64,000 bases of DNA. Source: Microbispora sp. ZYX-F-249 (GTDB taxonomy: Bacteria > Actinomycetota > Actinomycetes > Streptosporangiales > Streptosporangiaceae). Shown one piece after another: positions 8,433 through 16,148 of this stretch. The notes beneath the pieces were generated by a model, which had not been told where the DNA came from, searched no databases, and was given only the letters and a program-made list of their open reading frames with translations. The translations under genes were made by a program, and so were the position numbers. Numbering within the stretch: the first letter of the stretch is position 1; every line of letters starts with the position of its first letter. The stretch spans positions 1-64,000 of the forward strand of contig NZ_JBDJAW010000036.1 in the NCBI RefSeq assembly GCF_039649665.1. Reading direction: 5' to 3'.

Positions 8433-9139
8433 TGAACCGGAGCGCATCCCTGTCCGCACCGCCCCGCCGCACGCGCGGGACGGTGCTCGCCGGCCTGGCG
8501 ATCCTCGGCCTGGCAGGTGTGTTGTTCGTCGTGCGGGGGCCGCTCCTGATGTCCGCTCCCAGGTGCTTCGCCGGGCGGTGGCACGGCTGCTACGACACGG
8601 AGAACGGCGTGCTGCTCATGACGCTGGTCGCGCTGCCGTTGGCCGCCCTGGTGGCGTTGGCCCTGGCGCGCGTCCGGCGAGCCGCCGGCGGCCGGTCGGC
8701 GTGGCGGACGTCGCTGGCCGAGGTGGGCATGGTCTACGGGACGGTGCCGTTCGTCTGGATCACCATGATGCCGGGCCCGGGGGCCGGCGTCGTCTCCGGC
8801 CGGGTGAGTCTGATCCCGTTCCGGGACCTGCTCACGATGGGGCCGCTCGGCATCGGCGGCAACCTGCTGGTCTTCGCGGCGCTGGGGTTCTTCGCCCCGA
8901 TGCGGTTCGCGGCGCTGGCGTCCGTGCCGCGGATCCTGGCGCTCGGGGCGGGCTGCTCGGCCGTGATCGAAATCGCCCAGTACGTCCTGCGGCTTGACCG
9001 GGTGTCCTCAGTGGACGACGTGCTCGTCAACGCCGCCGGTGCCGTGCTGGCCGCACTGGCGTCGCGCCGCTGGTGGCGCACCACGGCGGCGGAAGCGCCG
9101 TCGGACCGGCCTCGCCCCGCGCCGGCGTCGGCAGGTTGA
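8432..9139 (+). CDS. VanZ-family membrane protein
   Basis: A 235-residue protein with an ATG overlapping the preceding TGA (TGATGA). Hydrophobic segments lie at about residues 17-35, 60-80, 98-112, 133-155, 160-185 and 195-212. The conserved VanZ elements are visible: SLIPFRDLL, GNLLVFAALGFFAPM, GCSAVIEIAQYVLRLDRVSSVDDVLVN split across the C-terminal half, and the final small-residue helix. VanZ gives low-level teicoplanin resistance in enterococci, but most actinobacterial members have no known role. Its coupling to a penicillin-binding-like hydrolase and the two-component genes downstream suggests an envelope function. Confidence 0.85.
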   Translation: MNRSASLSAPPRRTRGTVLAGLAILGLAGVLFVVRGPLLMSAPRCFAGRWHGCYDTENGVLLMTLVALPLAALVALALARVRRAAGGRSAWRTSLAEVGMVYGTVPFVWITMMPGPGAGVVSGRVSLIPFRDLLTMGPLGIGGNLLVFAALGFFAPMRFAALASVPRILALGAGCSAVIEIAQYVLRLDRVSSVDDVLVNAAGAVLAALASRRWWRTTAAEAPSDRPRPAPASAG

Positions 9140-9207
9140 GTCGCGTGTCCGGTGTGCGCGGGCCTTCGCATACCTTGGCGATATGTTGTGCTGCGTAGGC
9201 TTCGGAC

Positions 9208-9888
9208 ATGCGCGTGCTGATCGTGGAAGATGAGCCCTACCTGGCCGAAGCCGTCCGTGACGGTCTGCGGCTGGAGGCGATCGCCGCCGACATCGCCGGC
9301 GACGGCGACACCGCCCTGGAACTGCTCAGCGTCAACTCCTACGACCTCGCGGTCCTCGACCGCGACATCCCCGGCCCTTCCGGCGACGAGGTCGCCCGGC
9401 ACATCGTCGCCTCCGGCAGCGGCATCCCGATCCTCATGCTCACCGCCGCCGACCGGATCGACGACAAGGCTTCGGGGTTCGAGCTCGGCGCCGACGACTA
9501 CCTCACCAAACCGTTCGACCTGCGAGAGCTCGTGCTGCGGTTGCGGGCGCTCGACCGCAGACGCGCGCACGCCCGGCCCCCGGTCGTCGAGATCGCGGGT
9601 CTCCGGCTGGACCCGTTCCGCCGGGAGGTCTTCCGCGACGGACGCTACGTCGCGCTCACCCGCAAGCAGTTCGCCGTGCTCGAAGTCCTCGTCGCCGCCG
9701 GAGGCGGTGTCGTCAGCGCCGAGGAGCTCCTGGAGCGGGCCTGGGACCAGAACGCCGACCCTTTCACCAACGCCGTCCGCATCACCGTCTCCGCCCTTCG
9801 CAAACGACTCGGCGAACCATGGCTCATCGCCACGGTGCCCGGGGTCGGCTACCGGATCGACGCCGGCACGGACACCAGGCACCCATGA
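9208..9888 (+). CDS. OmpR/PhoB-type response regulator
   Basis: A 226-residue protein. The receiver domain (residues 1-115) starts MRVLIVEDEP; the phosphoacceptor is Asp51 in DLAVLDRDIPGPSG, and the switch Lys is in YLTKPFDLRELVLR. The C-terminal winged helix (about 130-222) contains VALTRKQFAVLEVLV and TNAVRITVSALRKRLG, ending in ATVPGVGYRID. It lies 11 bp before the sensor kinase, so the two form a two-component pair. They follow VanZ by 68 bp and may share its transcript. The signal is unknown. Confidence 0.93.
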   Translation: MRVLIVEDEPYLAEAVRDGLRLEAIAADIAGDGDTALELLSVNSYDLAVLDRDIPGPSGDEVARHIVASGSGIPILMLTAADRIDDKASGFELGADDYLTKPFDLRELVLRLRALDRRRAHARPPVVEIAGLRLDPFRREVFRDGRYVALTRKQFAVLEVLVAAGGGVVSAEELLERAWDQNADPFTNAVRITVSALRKRLGEPWLIATVPGVGYRIDAGTDTRHP

Positions 9889-9898
9889 GCAGGCACGC

Positions 9899-11011
9899 AT
9901 GAACAGGCGCCCGGGGCTCAGCGCCCGGTTGAAACTCACCATCAGCTACGCCGCATTCCTCATGCTCGCCGGCGCTCTCCTGCTGGCCGTGGTCTGGGTG
10001 TTCCTGCTGCGCTACGTACCCGACGGTGTGTGGATCACCGGGCTGAGGGGCGGCGGGCCCTGGGCGCCGGCCCCGCCGTTCGTCCCCAACCGCACCGACC
10101 TCCAGCGCGCCTTCGTCCCCCGCGCGGCCCAAGCACTGGCCATTCTGCTGGCGTTCGGCCTGACAGGCGGATGGATCCTCGCCGGCCGGATGCTCGCACC
10201 GCTCACACAGATCACCGACGCCACCCGGAAAACCGCGAACGGACTCCTGTCCCATCGGATCCGCATGAAGGGCCGCCAGGACGAGTTCCGTGAGCTCGCC
10301 GACGCCTTCGACACCATGCTCGAACAAATCGAATCCCACGTCGCCGAGCAGCGCAGGTTCGCCGCGAACGCCTCCCACGAACTGCGCACCCCGCTGGCGA
10401 TCTCACGGACGCTCCTCGACGTCGCCCGCAAGGACCCCACACGGGACCGGGACGAGCTCATCGAACGCCTGCACACCGTCAACCAGCGGGCGATCGAGCT
10501 CACCGAGGCCCTTCTGCTGCTCAGTCGCGGCGACCGCGGGAACTTCACCCGCGAGACCGTCGACCTCTCCCTCGTCGCCGAAGAGGCCACCGAGACACTG
10601 CTGCCCCTCGCCGAACAGCGCCGGATCACACTGGACGTCACCGGCGGGGCGGCCCGGACCAGCGGCTCCGCCGAGCTCCTGCTGCGGATCGTGACGAACC
10701 TCGTCCAGAACGCCATCGTCCACAACCTCCCCACCGGCGGCACCGTGACGGTCCACACCGGGGCGTACGGCGGCGCGAGCGTGCTGCGGGTCGAGAACAC
10801 GGGCCCTCGGCTCCCACCGGAACTGGTGCCGACCCTCACCGAACCCTTCCGGCGCGGAACAGAGCGCGTACGCACCGGCGAACACGCGGGCGTCGGCCTC
10901 GGCCTGGCCATCGTGCACAGCATCGTCCGCGCCCACGACGGGACACTCGACCTCGTTCCCCGGCCCGACGGCGGTCTCCTCGTCATGGTCCGGCTTCCCC
11001 GCACGCCGTAG
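9899..11011 (+). CDS. Sensor histidine kinase
   Basis: A 370-residue protein with an ATG at 9899. Two membrane helices (about 14-38 and 77-98) flank a short 38-residue extracytoplasmic loop rich in Pro and Gly. A HAMP linker follows, then the dimerisation helix with His160 in ANASHELRTPLA, an N-box (LVQNAIVHN) and a G-box (HAGVGLGLAIVHSIV). The small sensor loop suggests it senses membrane or cell-wall state, or an intramembrane partner. Pairs with the response regulator immediately upstream. Confidence 0.93.
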   Translation: MNRRPGLSARLKLTISYAAFLMLAGALLLAVVWVFLLRYVPDGVWITGLRGGGPWAPAPPFVPNRTDLQRAFVPRAAQALAILLAFGLTGGWILAGRMLAPLTQITDATRKTANGLLSHRIRMKGRQDEFRELADAFDTMLEQIESHVAEQRRFAANASHELRTPLAISRTLLDVARKDPTRDRDELIERLHTVNQRAIELTEALLLLSRGDRGNFTRETVDLSLVAEEATETLLPLAEQRRITLDVTGGAARTSGSAELLLRIVTNLVQNAIVHNLPTGGTVTVHTGAYGGASVLRVENTGPRLPPELVPTLTEPFRRGTERVRTGEHAGVGLGLAIVHSIVRAHDGTLDLVPRPDGGLLVMVRLPRTP

Positions 11012-11052
11012 CCACCCTCCCGAGCGGACGCGCCGGGAAGCGCGCCGCGGCC

Positions 11053-11104
11053 GGCTACCTCGCCGCAGCGCGGCCGTGCTCCGGCGAGGTAGCCGCGTCT
11101 CGCC
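11053..11104. terminator. Long hairpin between convergent sensor kinase and ssu genes
   Basis: A perfect 13-bp stem, GGCTACCTCGCCG at 11053-11065 and its complement at 11092-11104, with a 26-nt GC-rich loop. It occupies the 96-bp gap between the convergent kinase and monooxygenase stops, so it can end both transcripts. No clear U tract follows, which is common for actinomycete terminators. Confidence 0.7.
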
Positions 11105-11107
11105 GGG

Positions 11108-12304
11108 TCAGCCGGCGGCGACGAGCGAGGAGGCGCCGGCCGGTGACGGCGTGGCGGTCCGCGGCCGGGTGTAGCCGGCGGGCCGCAGCGGGCCGGGGTC
11201 GTCGTGCGTCACCGGCAGCAGCGGCATCACCTGCTCGCCGAACCGGTACGTCTCCTCCAGCAGCGGATTGCCCGAGACGATGAACGAGTCGATCCCCAGG
11301 GCGTGGTACTCGCGGATGCGCGCGGCGACCGATTCGGGGCTGCCGACCAGTGCGATGCCGGGGCCTCCGCGGATCAGGCCGAAGCCCGACCACACGTTGG
11401 GATACACCTCGAGCTCCTGGGCGAAGCGCGGCTTGACGCCCTTGTGGAAGGCGAGCTGCCGCGCCTGCCCCACGGACTCCTGCTTCACCGCCTCGGCCTG
11501 CACCCGTGCGACGACGCCGTCGTCCACATGGTCGAGCATGTCCTGCGCCGCCGCCCAGGCCTGCTCGTCGGTGTCGCGGACGATCAGGTTCAGCCGGATT
11601 CCGAAACGGATCGAGCGGCCGTGCCGGGCGGCCCGGGCGCGTACGTCCGCGATCAGCTCCGCGGTCTCGGCGGGCGGCTCGCCCCACGTGAGGTAGTTGT
11701 CGATGTGCTTGGCCGCCACGTCGCGGGCGATCGGCGAGGCGCCGCCGAACCACAGCGGCGGGTACGGATCCTGCAGAGACAGGAACGCGGCCTCGGCCCC
11801 CTGGATCTTGAGGTGCTTGCCGTCGAAGTCGACGCGTTCCCCGCGCATGAGCGCCCGGTAGACGGTGAGGAACTCGTCGGTGTGCTCGTACCGCTCCTCG
11901 TGCTTGAGGTGCACCCCGGCGGCCTCGAGCCCGATGTGCCCGCTCACGATGTTCAGGATGACCCGGCCGCCGGAGTTCTGGTCGAGCGTCGTCGCGAGTT
12001 TCACCAGCGACGTCGGCGTGTACACCGAGGGGTGCACCGCGATCACGAACTTCATCCGCCGGGTCGTGGGCACCAGCGAGGCCGCCGTGATCCAGGGGTC
12101 CATGCCGCCGGTCGGCTGGGTGGCCAGCAACGCGCCGTAGAAGCCGTTGACGTCGATCGACTTCGCCCACGCCTGGACGTACTCGAAGTCGACCGGCCGC
12201 TTCCATTTCGGGTCCCACGGATATCTGCCGTCGTTGGCGATCAGGTACCAGAGGATTTCCAGCCGGCGCTCGGGGAGCGGCGGGAGAAGGTCGGTCTCGG
12301 TCAT
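11108..12304 (-). CDS. ssuD: SsuD-like FMNH2-dependent (alkane)sulfonate monooxygenase
   Basis: A 398-residue bacterial luciferase-like protein. LNIVSGHIGLEAAGVHLKHEERYEHTDEFL is split over residues about 115-145 and carries the SsuD signature (usually VNvV.Ggdp.E..gdG..l.HdeRYe.tdEfl). The end, LVGSPESVAARIREY and IDSFIVSGNPLLEETYRFGE, matches SsuD closely. Such enzymes use reduced flavin and O2 to cleave C-S bonds of sulfonates, releasing sulfite and an aldehyde. It is the last gene of the minus-strand organosulfur operon, 46 bp after the aldolase gene. No flavin reductase is encoded nearby, so FMNH2 must come from elsewhere. An SfnG- or DszA-like specificity is possible. Confidence 0.85.
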   Translation of the reverse strand: MTETDLLPPLPERRLEILWYLIANDGRYPWDPKWKRPVDFEYVQAWAKSIDVNGFYGALLATQPTGGMDPWITAASLVPTTRRMKFVIAVHPSVYTPTSLVKLATTLDQNSGGRVILNIVSGHIGLEAAGVHLKHEERYEHTDEFLTVYRALMRGERVDFDGKHLKIQGAEAAFLSLQDPYPPLWFGGASPIARDVAAKHIDNYLTWGEPPAETAELIADVRARAARHGRSIRFGIRLNLIVRDTDEQAWAAAQDMLDHVDDGVVARVQAEAVKQESVGQARQLAFHKGVKPRFAQELEVYPNVWSGFGLIRGGPGIALVGSPESVAARIREYHALGIDSFIVSGNPLLEETYRFGEQVMPLLPVTHDDPGPLRPAGYTRPRTATPSPAGASSLVAAG

Positions 12305-12350
12305 CGGCGCGCTCCGTCGGTCGTGCTCGTGCTCGTGCTGGTGTGTGTAC

Positions 12351-13034
12351 TCAAGGGACGATCGGCTTCGATCCGCCCAGGGCGGCGGCGTGGATCTCCA
12401 ACGTGGCCGCCTCCTCGATCGTGGCGACGAGGCGGGCGGTGCTCAGCGGGCTGTCGTCGAAGGCGAGCAGCCCGTGGTTGGCCAGCAGGACGGCCCTGGT
12501 GCCGGGATGCTCGGCGAGCAGGCCGGCGATGGACGCGCCGAGGTCGCCGTTGTTGCGCGTGCGGTACGGCGCGCAGGGGATGTCGCGGGTCTGCCCGCGG
12601 TTGACGAGCGGCTCGTAGTTCGGCGGGATCGGCCGGTGGGCCAGGGCGAACGCGGTCGCGTGCGTCGAGTGTGTGTGGATGACGGCGTTCACCTCCGGAC
12701 GGGTGTAGGCAAGGGTGTGCATCTGGAGCACCTGCCGCACCCCGGGGCCGAGCTTGCCCGCGACCAGGTCGCCGTCCAAAGTGATCACGCCGAAGTCCTC
12801 CTCGCCGATGTCGGCGGGCAGTCCCTTCGCGTTGATCAGCAGGTGGCCGGGGGAGTCCGGCAGGCGGACGCTCGCGTTCGCCGAGTACGGATTCTGCAGC
12901 GCGCCCAGTTGGTGCAGCAGGCGCACCGCCCGGACGAGTTCGGCGCGTACGGCCGCGTCGGCCGGGGTCAGCACCAGCTCACCGGCCTTCAGCCACTCGC
13001 CCTCGCGGACGGGGCTGGTCAGGGTCGGGGTCAT
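12351..13034 (-). CDS. Class II aldolase/adducin-family protein
   Basis: A 227-residue protein. Metal-binding histidines are visible in NAVIHTHSTHATAF and LANHGLLAF, and the acidic/phosphate region in SANASVRLPDS resembles class II sugar-phosphate aldolases (FucA/AraD fold). The family does zinc-dependent aldol cleavage, decarboxylation or epimerisation. Inside a sulfonate operon it may process the carbon skeleton or aldehyde freed by desulfonation, but this is inference from position. The start ATG 13034 follows a permease stop by 73 bp, a gap containing GATCGGGCGTGGG-type short direct repeats. Confidence 0.85.
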   Translation of the reverse strand: MTPTLTSPVREGEWLKAGELVLTPADAAVRAELVRAVRLLHQLGALQNPYSANASVRLPDSPGHLLINAKGLPADIGEEDFGVITLDGDLVAGKLGPGVRQVLQMHTLAYTRPEVNAVIHTHSTHATAFALAHRPIPPNYEPLVNRGQTRDIPCAPYRTRNNGDLGASIAGLLAEHPGTRAVLLANHGLLAFDDSPLSTARLVATIEEAATLEIHAAALGGSKPIVP

Positions 13035-13107
13035 CGGTCTTCCTTCGTGTCGCAGGTCGGGCGTGGGGATCGGGCGTGGGGATCGGGCGTGGGGGTCGAG
13101 CGGGAGG

Positions 13108-14010
13108 TCAGTCGTGGGTGCGGGTCGCGCCGAAGTGCCAGTGCAGGACCCGTCGCTCGACGAACAGGAAGGCGGCGTTGAGGGCGTAGCCGAGCATCGC
13201 GATGGTGACCGCGCCGACGATCAGGTCGGTCACCTGGAAGCTCTGCTGCTGGATCATCAGAAGATGCCCGAGGCCGTCGTTGCCGGCGATCATGCCGACG
13301 ACGACCGAGATCACCAGGGAGGCGGCGAGGGCCGAGCGGAGCCCCACGAAGATCGAGGGTGCGGCGGCCGGGATCACGATCTCGGCCATCGTCTGCCGCC
13401 AGGTCAGCCCGAAGGTGCGCGCGGTGTCCATAGTCGTGCGGTGTGTGGATCCCGCGCCCGAGTAGGCGTTGAGCAGGATGTGGAAGAACGCCGCCAGCGC
13501 GACCACGCTGATCTTCATCGCGTCGTCGATGCCGAGGTAGAGGATCAGCAGGGGGATCACCGCCGAGATCGGCATCGGCCGCAGCAGTTCGAGCGGTGGT
13601 TCGAGCAGCACGTAGACGAGCCGTACGCGGGCCATGAGCACCCCGATCACCACGGCCAGCACGGCGGCGACCCCGTAGCCGATCAGCATCGTACGCAGGG
13701 TCTGCAGGGTCGCCGTCAGCAGCGGCCCGCCGAGGATCTGGTCCCACCACTGGACGGCGACGTCGCTGACGGTGGCGTATCTGGGCGACGGGTTCAGCGT
13801 GGCGTACCGCTGCCAGGCGACCAGGGCCGCGGCGAACACGAGCCAGCCGAAGAGCCTGCTGCGCAGCGCGCGCAGGAACCAGGGGCGGCGTTTCGGCGCG
13901 GAAGGCGCGGAAGGCGCGGAAGGAGCGGAAGGGCCGACGGCGGCGGGGCCGGGGGCCGCCGGGAGCGGCACGGCGCCGGCGGCTCTCGTCACTGTGGGAT
14001 TGGTGGTCAT
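13108..14010 (-). CDS. ssuC: Sulfonate-type ABC transporter permease
   Basis: A 300-residue protein with a start at ATG 14010. After a Pro/Ala/Ser-rich N-terminus (APSAPSAPSAPSAP, itself a small tandem repeat) come about six membrane helices and the BPD_transp_1 EAA-type loop ARTFGLTWRQTMAEIVIPAA followed by PSIFVGLRSALAASL, as in SsuC/TauC. It imports sulfonates or related oxyanions with the ATPase gene upstream, whose stop is 14 bp away. Specificity cannot be read from sequence, but the SsuD-like and DszB-like genes point to organosulfur compounds. Confidence 0.88.
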   Translation of the reverse strand: MTTNPTVTRAAGAVPLPAAPGPAAVGPSAPSAPSAPSAPKRRPWFLRALRSRLFGWLVFAAALVAWQRYATLNPSPRYATVSDVAVQWWDQILGGPLLTATLQTLRTMLIGYGVAAVLAVVIGVLMARVRLVYVLLEPPLELLRPMPISAVIPLLILYLGIDDAMKISVVALAAFFHILLNAYSGAGSTHRTTMDTARTFGLTWRQTMAEIVIPAAAPSIFVGLRSALAASLVISVVVGMIAGNDGLGHLLMIQQQSFQVTDLIVGAVTIAMLGYALNAAFLFVERRVLHWHFGATRTHD

Positions 14011-14024
14011 TCGCCGGAGTCCTC

Positions 14025-14849
14025 TCAGTCCAGGACCAGGTGCAGCAGTTCGCGCCGGTGGTGCAGGAACTCCGGCGACTCCCGCGTGGGCACCTGGCCG
14101 CGCGGGCGGGGCAGATCGGTCCGTACGTCCGCGAGCACGCCGCGTCCCTCGGGATGCAGCACCACGACCCGGTCGGCCAGGTAGACCGCCTCGTCGATGT
14201 CGTGGGTCACGAACACCACCGTCAGCCCCTCCTCGGCCCAGGCGTGCAGGAGGACGTCCTGCAGCTTGGCGCGGCTCAGGGCGTCCACGCCGCTGAACGC
14301 CTCGTCCATGAGCAGCAGCTGGGGCCGCGCGGCCAGCGCGCGGGCGATGGCCGCCCGCTGCTGCATGCCGCCGGACAGCTCCCACGGGTACCGGTCGGCC
14401 GCGTGGCCGAGGCCCACCAGATCGAGGTAGTGGGCCACCAGCTCGTCGTGACCGCCCGCGGCCGGTTCGTACGCGTGCCGCAGCCCGAACCGGACGTTGC
14501 CCGCCACCGTCTTCCACGGCAGCAGCGACTGGGCGTAGTCCTGGAAGACGCAGCGCGCCTGCCGCGGCGGCCCGTCGATCGGCTGCCCGGCCACCCGGAT
14601 CTGTCCCGCCGTGACGGGGAGGAGACCGCTGAGCAGCCGCAGCAGCGTGGATTTCCCGCAACCGGACCGCCCGACGAGGGCGACGAACTCCCCGGCGGCG
14701 ATGTCCAGGGACAGCCCGCGCAGGGCGGTCACCTCCCGCCGGCGGGTGCGGTACGTCTTCGCGACGTCGTCCGCCGTCAGCAGGGTCCCGGTGCCCGCGG
14801 CCGAGCTGCGTGTGGTCCCGGCCGCGGCGGGTGCGGCTGATGTCGCCAT
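14025..14849 (-). CDS. ssuB: Sulfonate-type ABC transporter ATP-binding protein
   Basis: A 274-residue protein. Walker A GRSGCGKST at residues 60-68, Q-loop in CVFQDYAQSLLPWKTV, signature LSGGMQQR, Walker B LLLMDEAFSGVD and switch His in VFVTHDIDEAVYLADR. These are the features of the nitrate/sulfonate/taurine ATPase family (SsuB/TauB). A 20-residue Ala/Ser/Thr-rich N-terminal tail precedes the core. It lies between the binding-protein and permease genes of the operon. Confidence 0.9.
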   Translation of the reverse strand: MATSAAPAAAGTTRSSAAGTGTLLTADDVAKTYRTRRREVTALRGLSLDIAAGEFVALVGRSGCGKSTLLRLLSGLLPVTAGQIRVAGQPIDGPPRQARCVFQDYAQSLLPWKTVAGNVRFGLRHAYEPAAGGHDELVAHYLDLVGLGHAADRYPWELSGGMQQRAAIARALAARPQLLLMDEAFSGVDALSRAKLQDVLLHAWAEEGLTVVFVTHDIDEAVYLADRVVVLHPEGRGVLADVRTDLPRPRGQVPTRESPEFLHHRRELLHLVLD

Positions 14850-14877
14850 GGAGGCTCCCGGCGTTCGTGGGTGATGG

Positions 14878-15960
14878 TCAGGGGGTGGCGGCCGTGGCGG
14901 TGGGCCACAGGTAGGGCGTGAGGTCGAAGGGCTTCTTCAACGCGCCGAACCGCGCGCCCGTCTCGATCCACTTGTTCTCGGCGGCCACGTCGAACGGGCC
15001 GCTGAGCTCGCCGCTGGTCGCCGCCGACGCCTTGTCCAGCGCGCCGGGATACTTGGCCTCCAGCTTGGCGACGTCCGCGCCGCCGTACTTCACCAGCAGC
15101 GTGTTCTGCGCGAGCGGCTCGGACGACTGGAACGCGGTCACGCCCTGCCGTACGGCCCGTACGAAGCGTCTGACCAGGTCCGGGTGGGCCTCGGCGAAGC
15201 TGCGCAGCGCACCGTAGCCGGACGTCGCCGCGCCTTCGGGCACGCCGGAGTCGAAGGTGCCGGCCACCGTCAGGCCGTACTGCGCCTCCCAGGCGGTGAC
15301 GTACGCGCCGCTGGTGGCCGCGGCGTCGAGCGTGCCCTGGGCCACCAGGCCGCCCGAGGTGGTGCGGTCCTGCACGGTGGTGTACTTCGGGCCGTTCGGG
15401 TCGAGGCCCTGGTCGGCGAGCCACTTCTTGATCTGCACGGTGGTCAGCGCCTGCGCCGGCACCCCGAGCTTCTTGCCGGCGAGGTCCTTCGCCGAGGTGA
15501 TGCCGCTGCCCGGCTTCGTCACGATGACGTTGACCGGCTGCCCGGGCTTCAGCGCGTTGGCCGGGTTGATGATCGTCAGTTTGAAGCCCTGCTCGATCGC
15601 GGCCGCCCAGGCGAAGATGTCGGCCCACGCGATGTCGATGGAGCCGCCCTCGGTGGCCGCGACGAGCGCGGGGCCGCCGCTGAGCGTCACGAGTTCGACC
15701 TTGATGCGCTCCTTGTCGAAGAACCCGTTCTCGATCGCGGAGTACACACCCGGGGGCGAGCCGGCGATGACGCCGACGCGGACGGTGTCCACGCCCTGCG
15801 CGCCGGACTCGCCCTCCGACGACGCCGCCGACGTGCCGCAGGCGGCCAGCAGCACGCCGACGGCGGCGACCGCCGTCAGGAACAACGGACGGCGGACGCG
15901 AGCACGACCGGCGGGCCGGGCCGAGGAGCCGCGGCCGCCTGAGGTGGATGTGCTGATCAA
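14878..15960 (-). CDS. ssuA: SsuA-like substrate-binding lipoprotein
   Basis: About 360 residues. The most plausible start is TTG 15960, preceded by GAAAGG, because no ATG or GTG is in frame before the signal peptide. A lipoprotein signal with lipobox LLAAC anchors it outside the membrane. The mature part (VGVIAGSPPGVYSAIENGFF, then GGPALVAATEGGSIDIAWAD and a conserved NPANALKPGQPVNVIVTKPG region) is a periplasmic-binding fold of the SsuA/THI5/NMT1 type. It captures the operon substrate and delivers it to the permease. It sits 28 bp upstream of the ATPase gene and 188 bp after the DszB-like gene. Confidence 0.85.
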   Translation of the reverse strand: MISTSTSGGRGSSARPAGRARVRRPLFLTAVAAVGVLLAACGTSAASSEGESGAQGVDTVRVGVIAGSPPGVYSAIENGFFDKERIKVELVTLSGGPALVAATEGGSIDIAWADIFAWAAAIEQGFKLTIINPANALKPGQPVNVIVTKPGSGITSAKDLAGKKLGVPAQALTTVQIKKWLADQGLDPNGPKYTTVQDRTTSGGLVAQGTLDAAATSGAYVTAWEAQYGLTVAGTFDSGVPEGAATSGYGALRSFAEAHPDLVRRFVRAVRQGVTAFQSSEPLAQNTLLVKYGGADVAKLEAKYPGALDKASAATSGELSGPFDVAAENKWIETGARFGALKKPFDLTPYLWPTATAATP

Positions 15961-16065
15961 CTCATGGCCTTTCGAGAGAGCAAGGGGGGTCGGCCGGTGA
16001 CCGGCGCGGCTCCGCCGCTGCCGGCCCGCACGGGCGTGATGGGGGAAGACGGCGCGCGGATGACA

Positions 16066-16122
16066 GGCGGCAACCGGTCCCGCGCGTACGGGGAGACGAC
16101 GGGCGGCAACCGGTCCCGCGCG
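16066..16122. repeat. Two 21-bp direct repeats in the operon-internal gap
   Basis: Two identical 21-bp copies beginning GGCGGCAACCGG at 16066-16086 and 16102-16122, with a 36-bp period and a third, degenerate copy near 16136. They lie in the 188-bp gap between the DszB-like gene and the binding-protein gene. They may be a regulator site or a transcript-processing element that lets the highly expressed binding protein be controlled separately. No function is shown. Confidence 0.6.
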
Positions 16123-16148
16123 AGGGGAGGGAGAACGGGCGGCCGCGG

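Noticed and set aside
12351-13034. Class II aldolase as a separate sugar-catabolism operon
   Set aside because: It sits within a same-strand gene series with short gaps in the sulfonate operon, with no sugar kinase or isomerase nearby.
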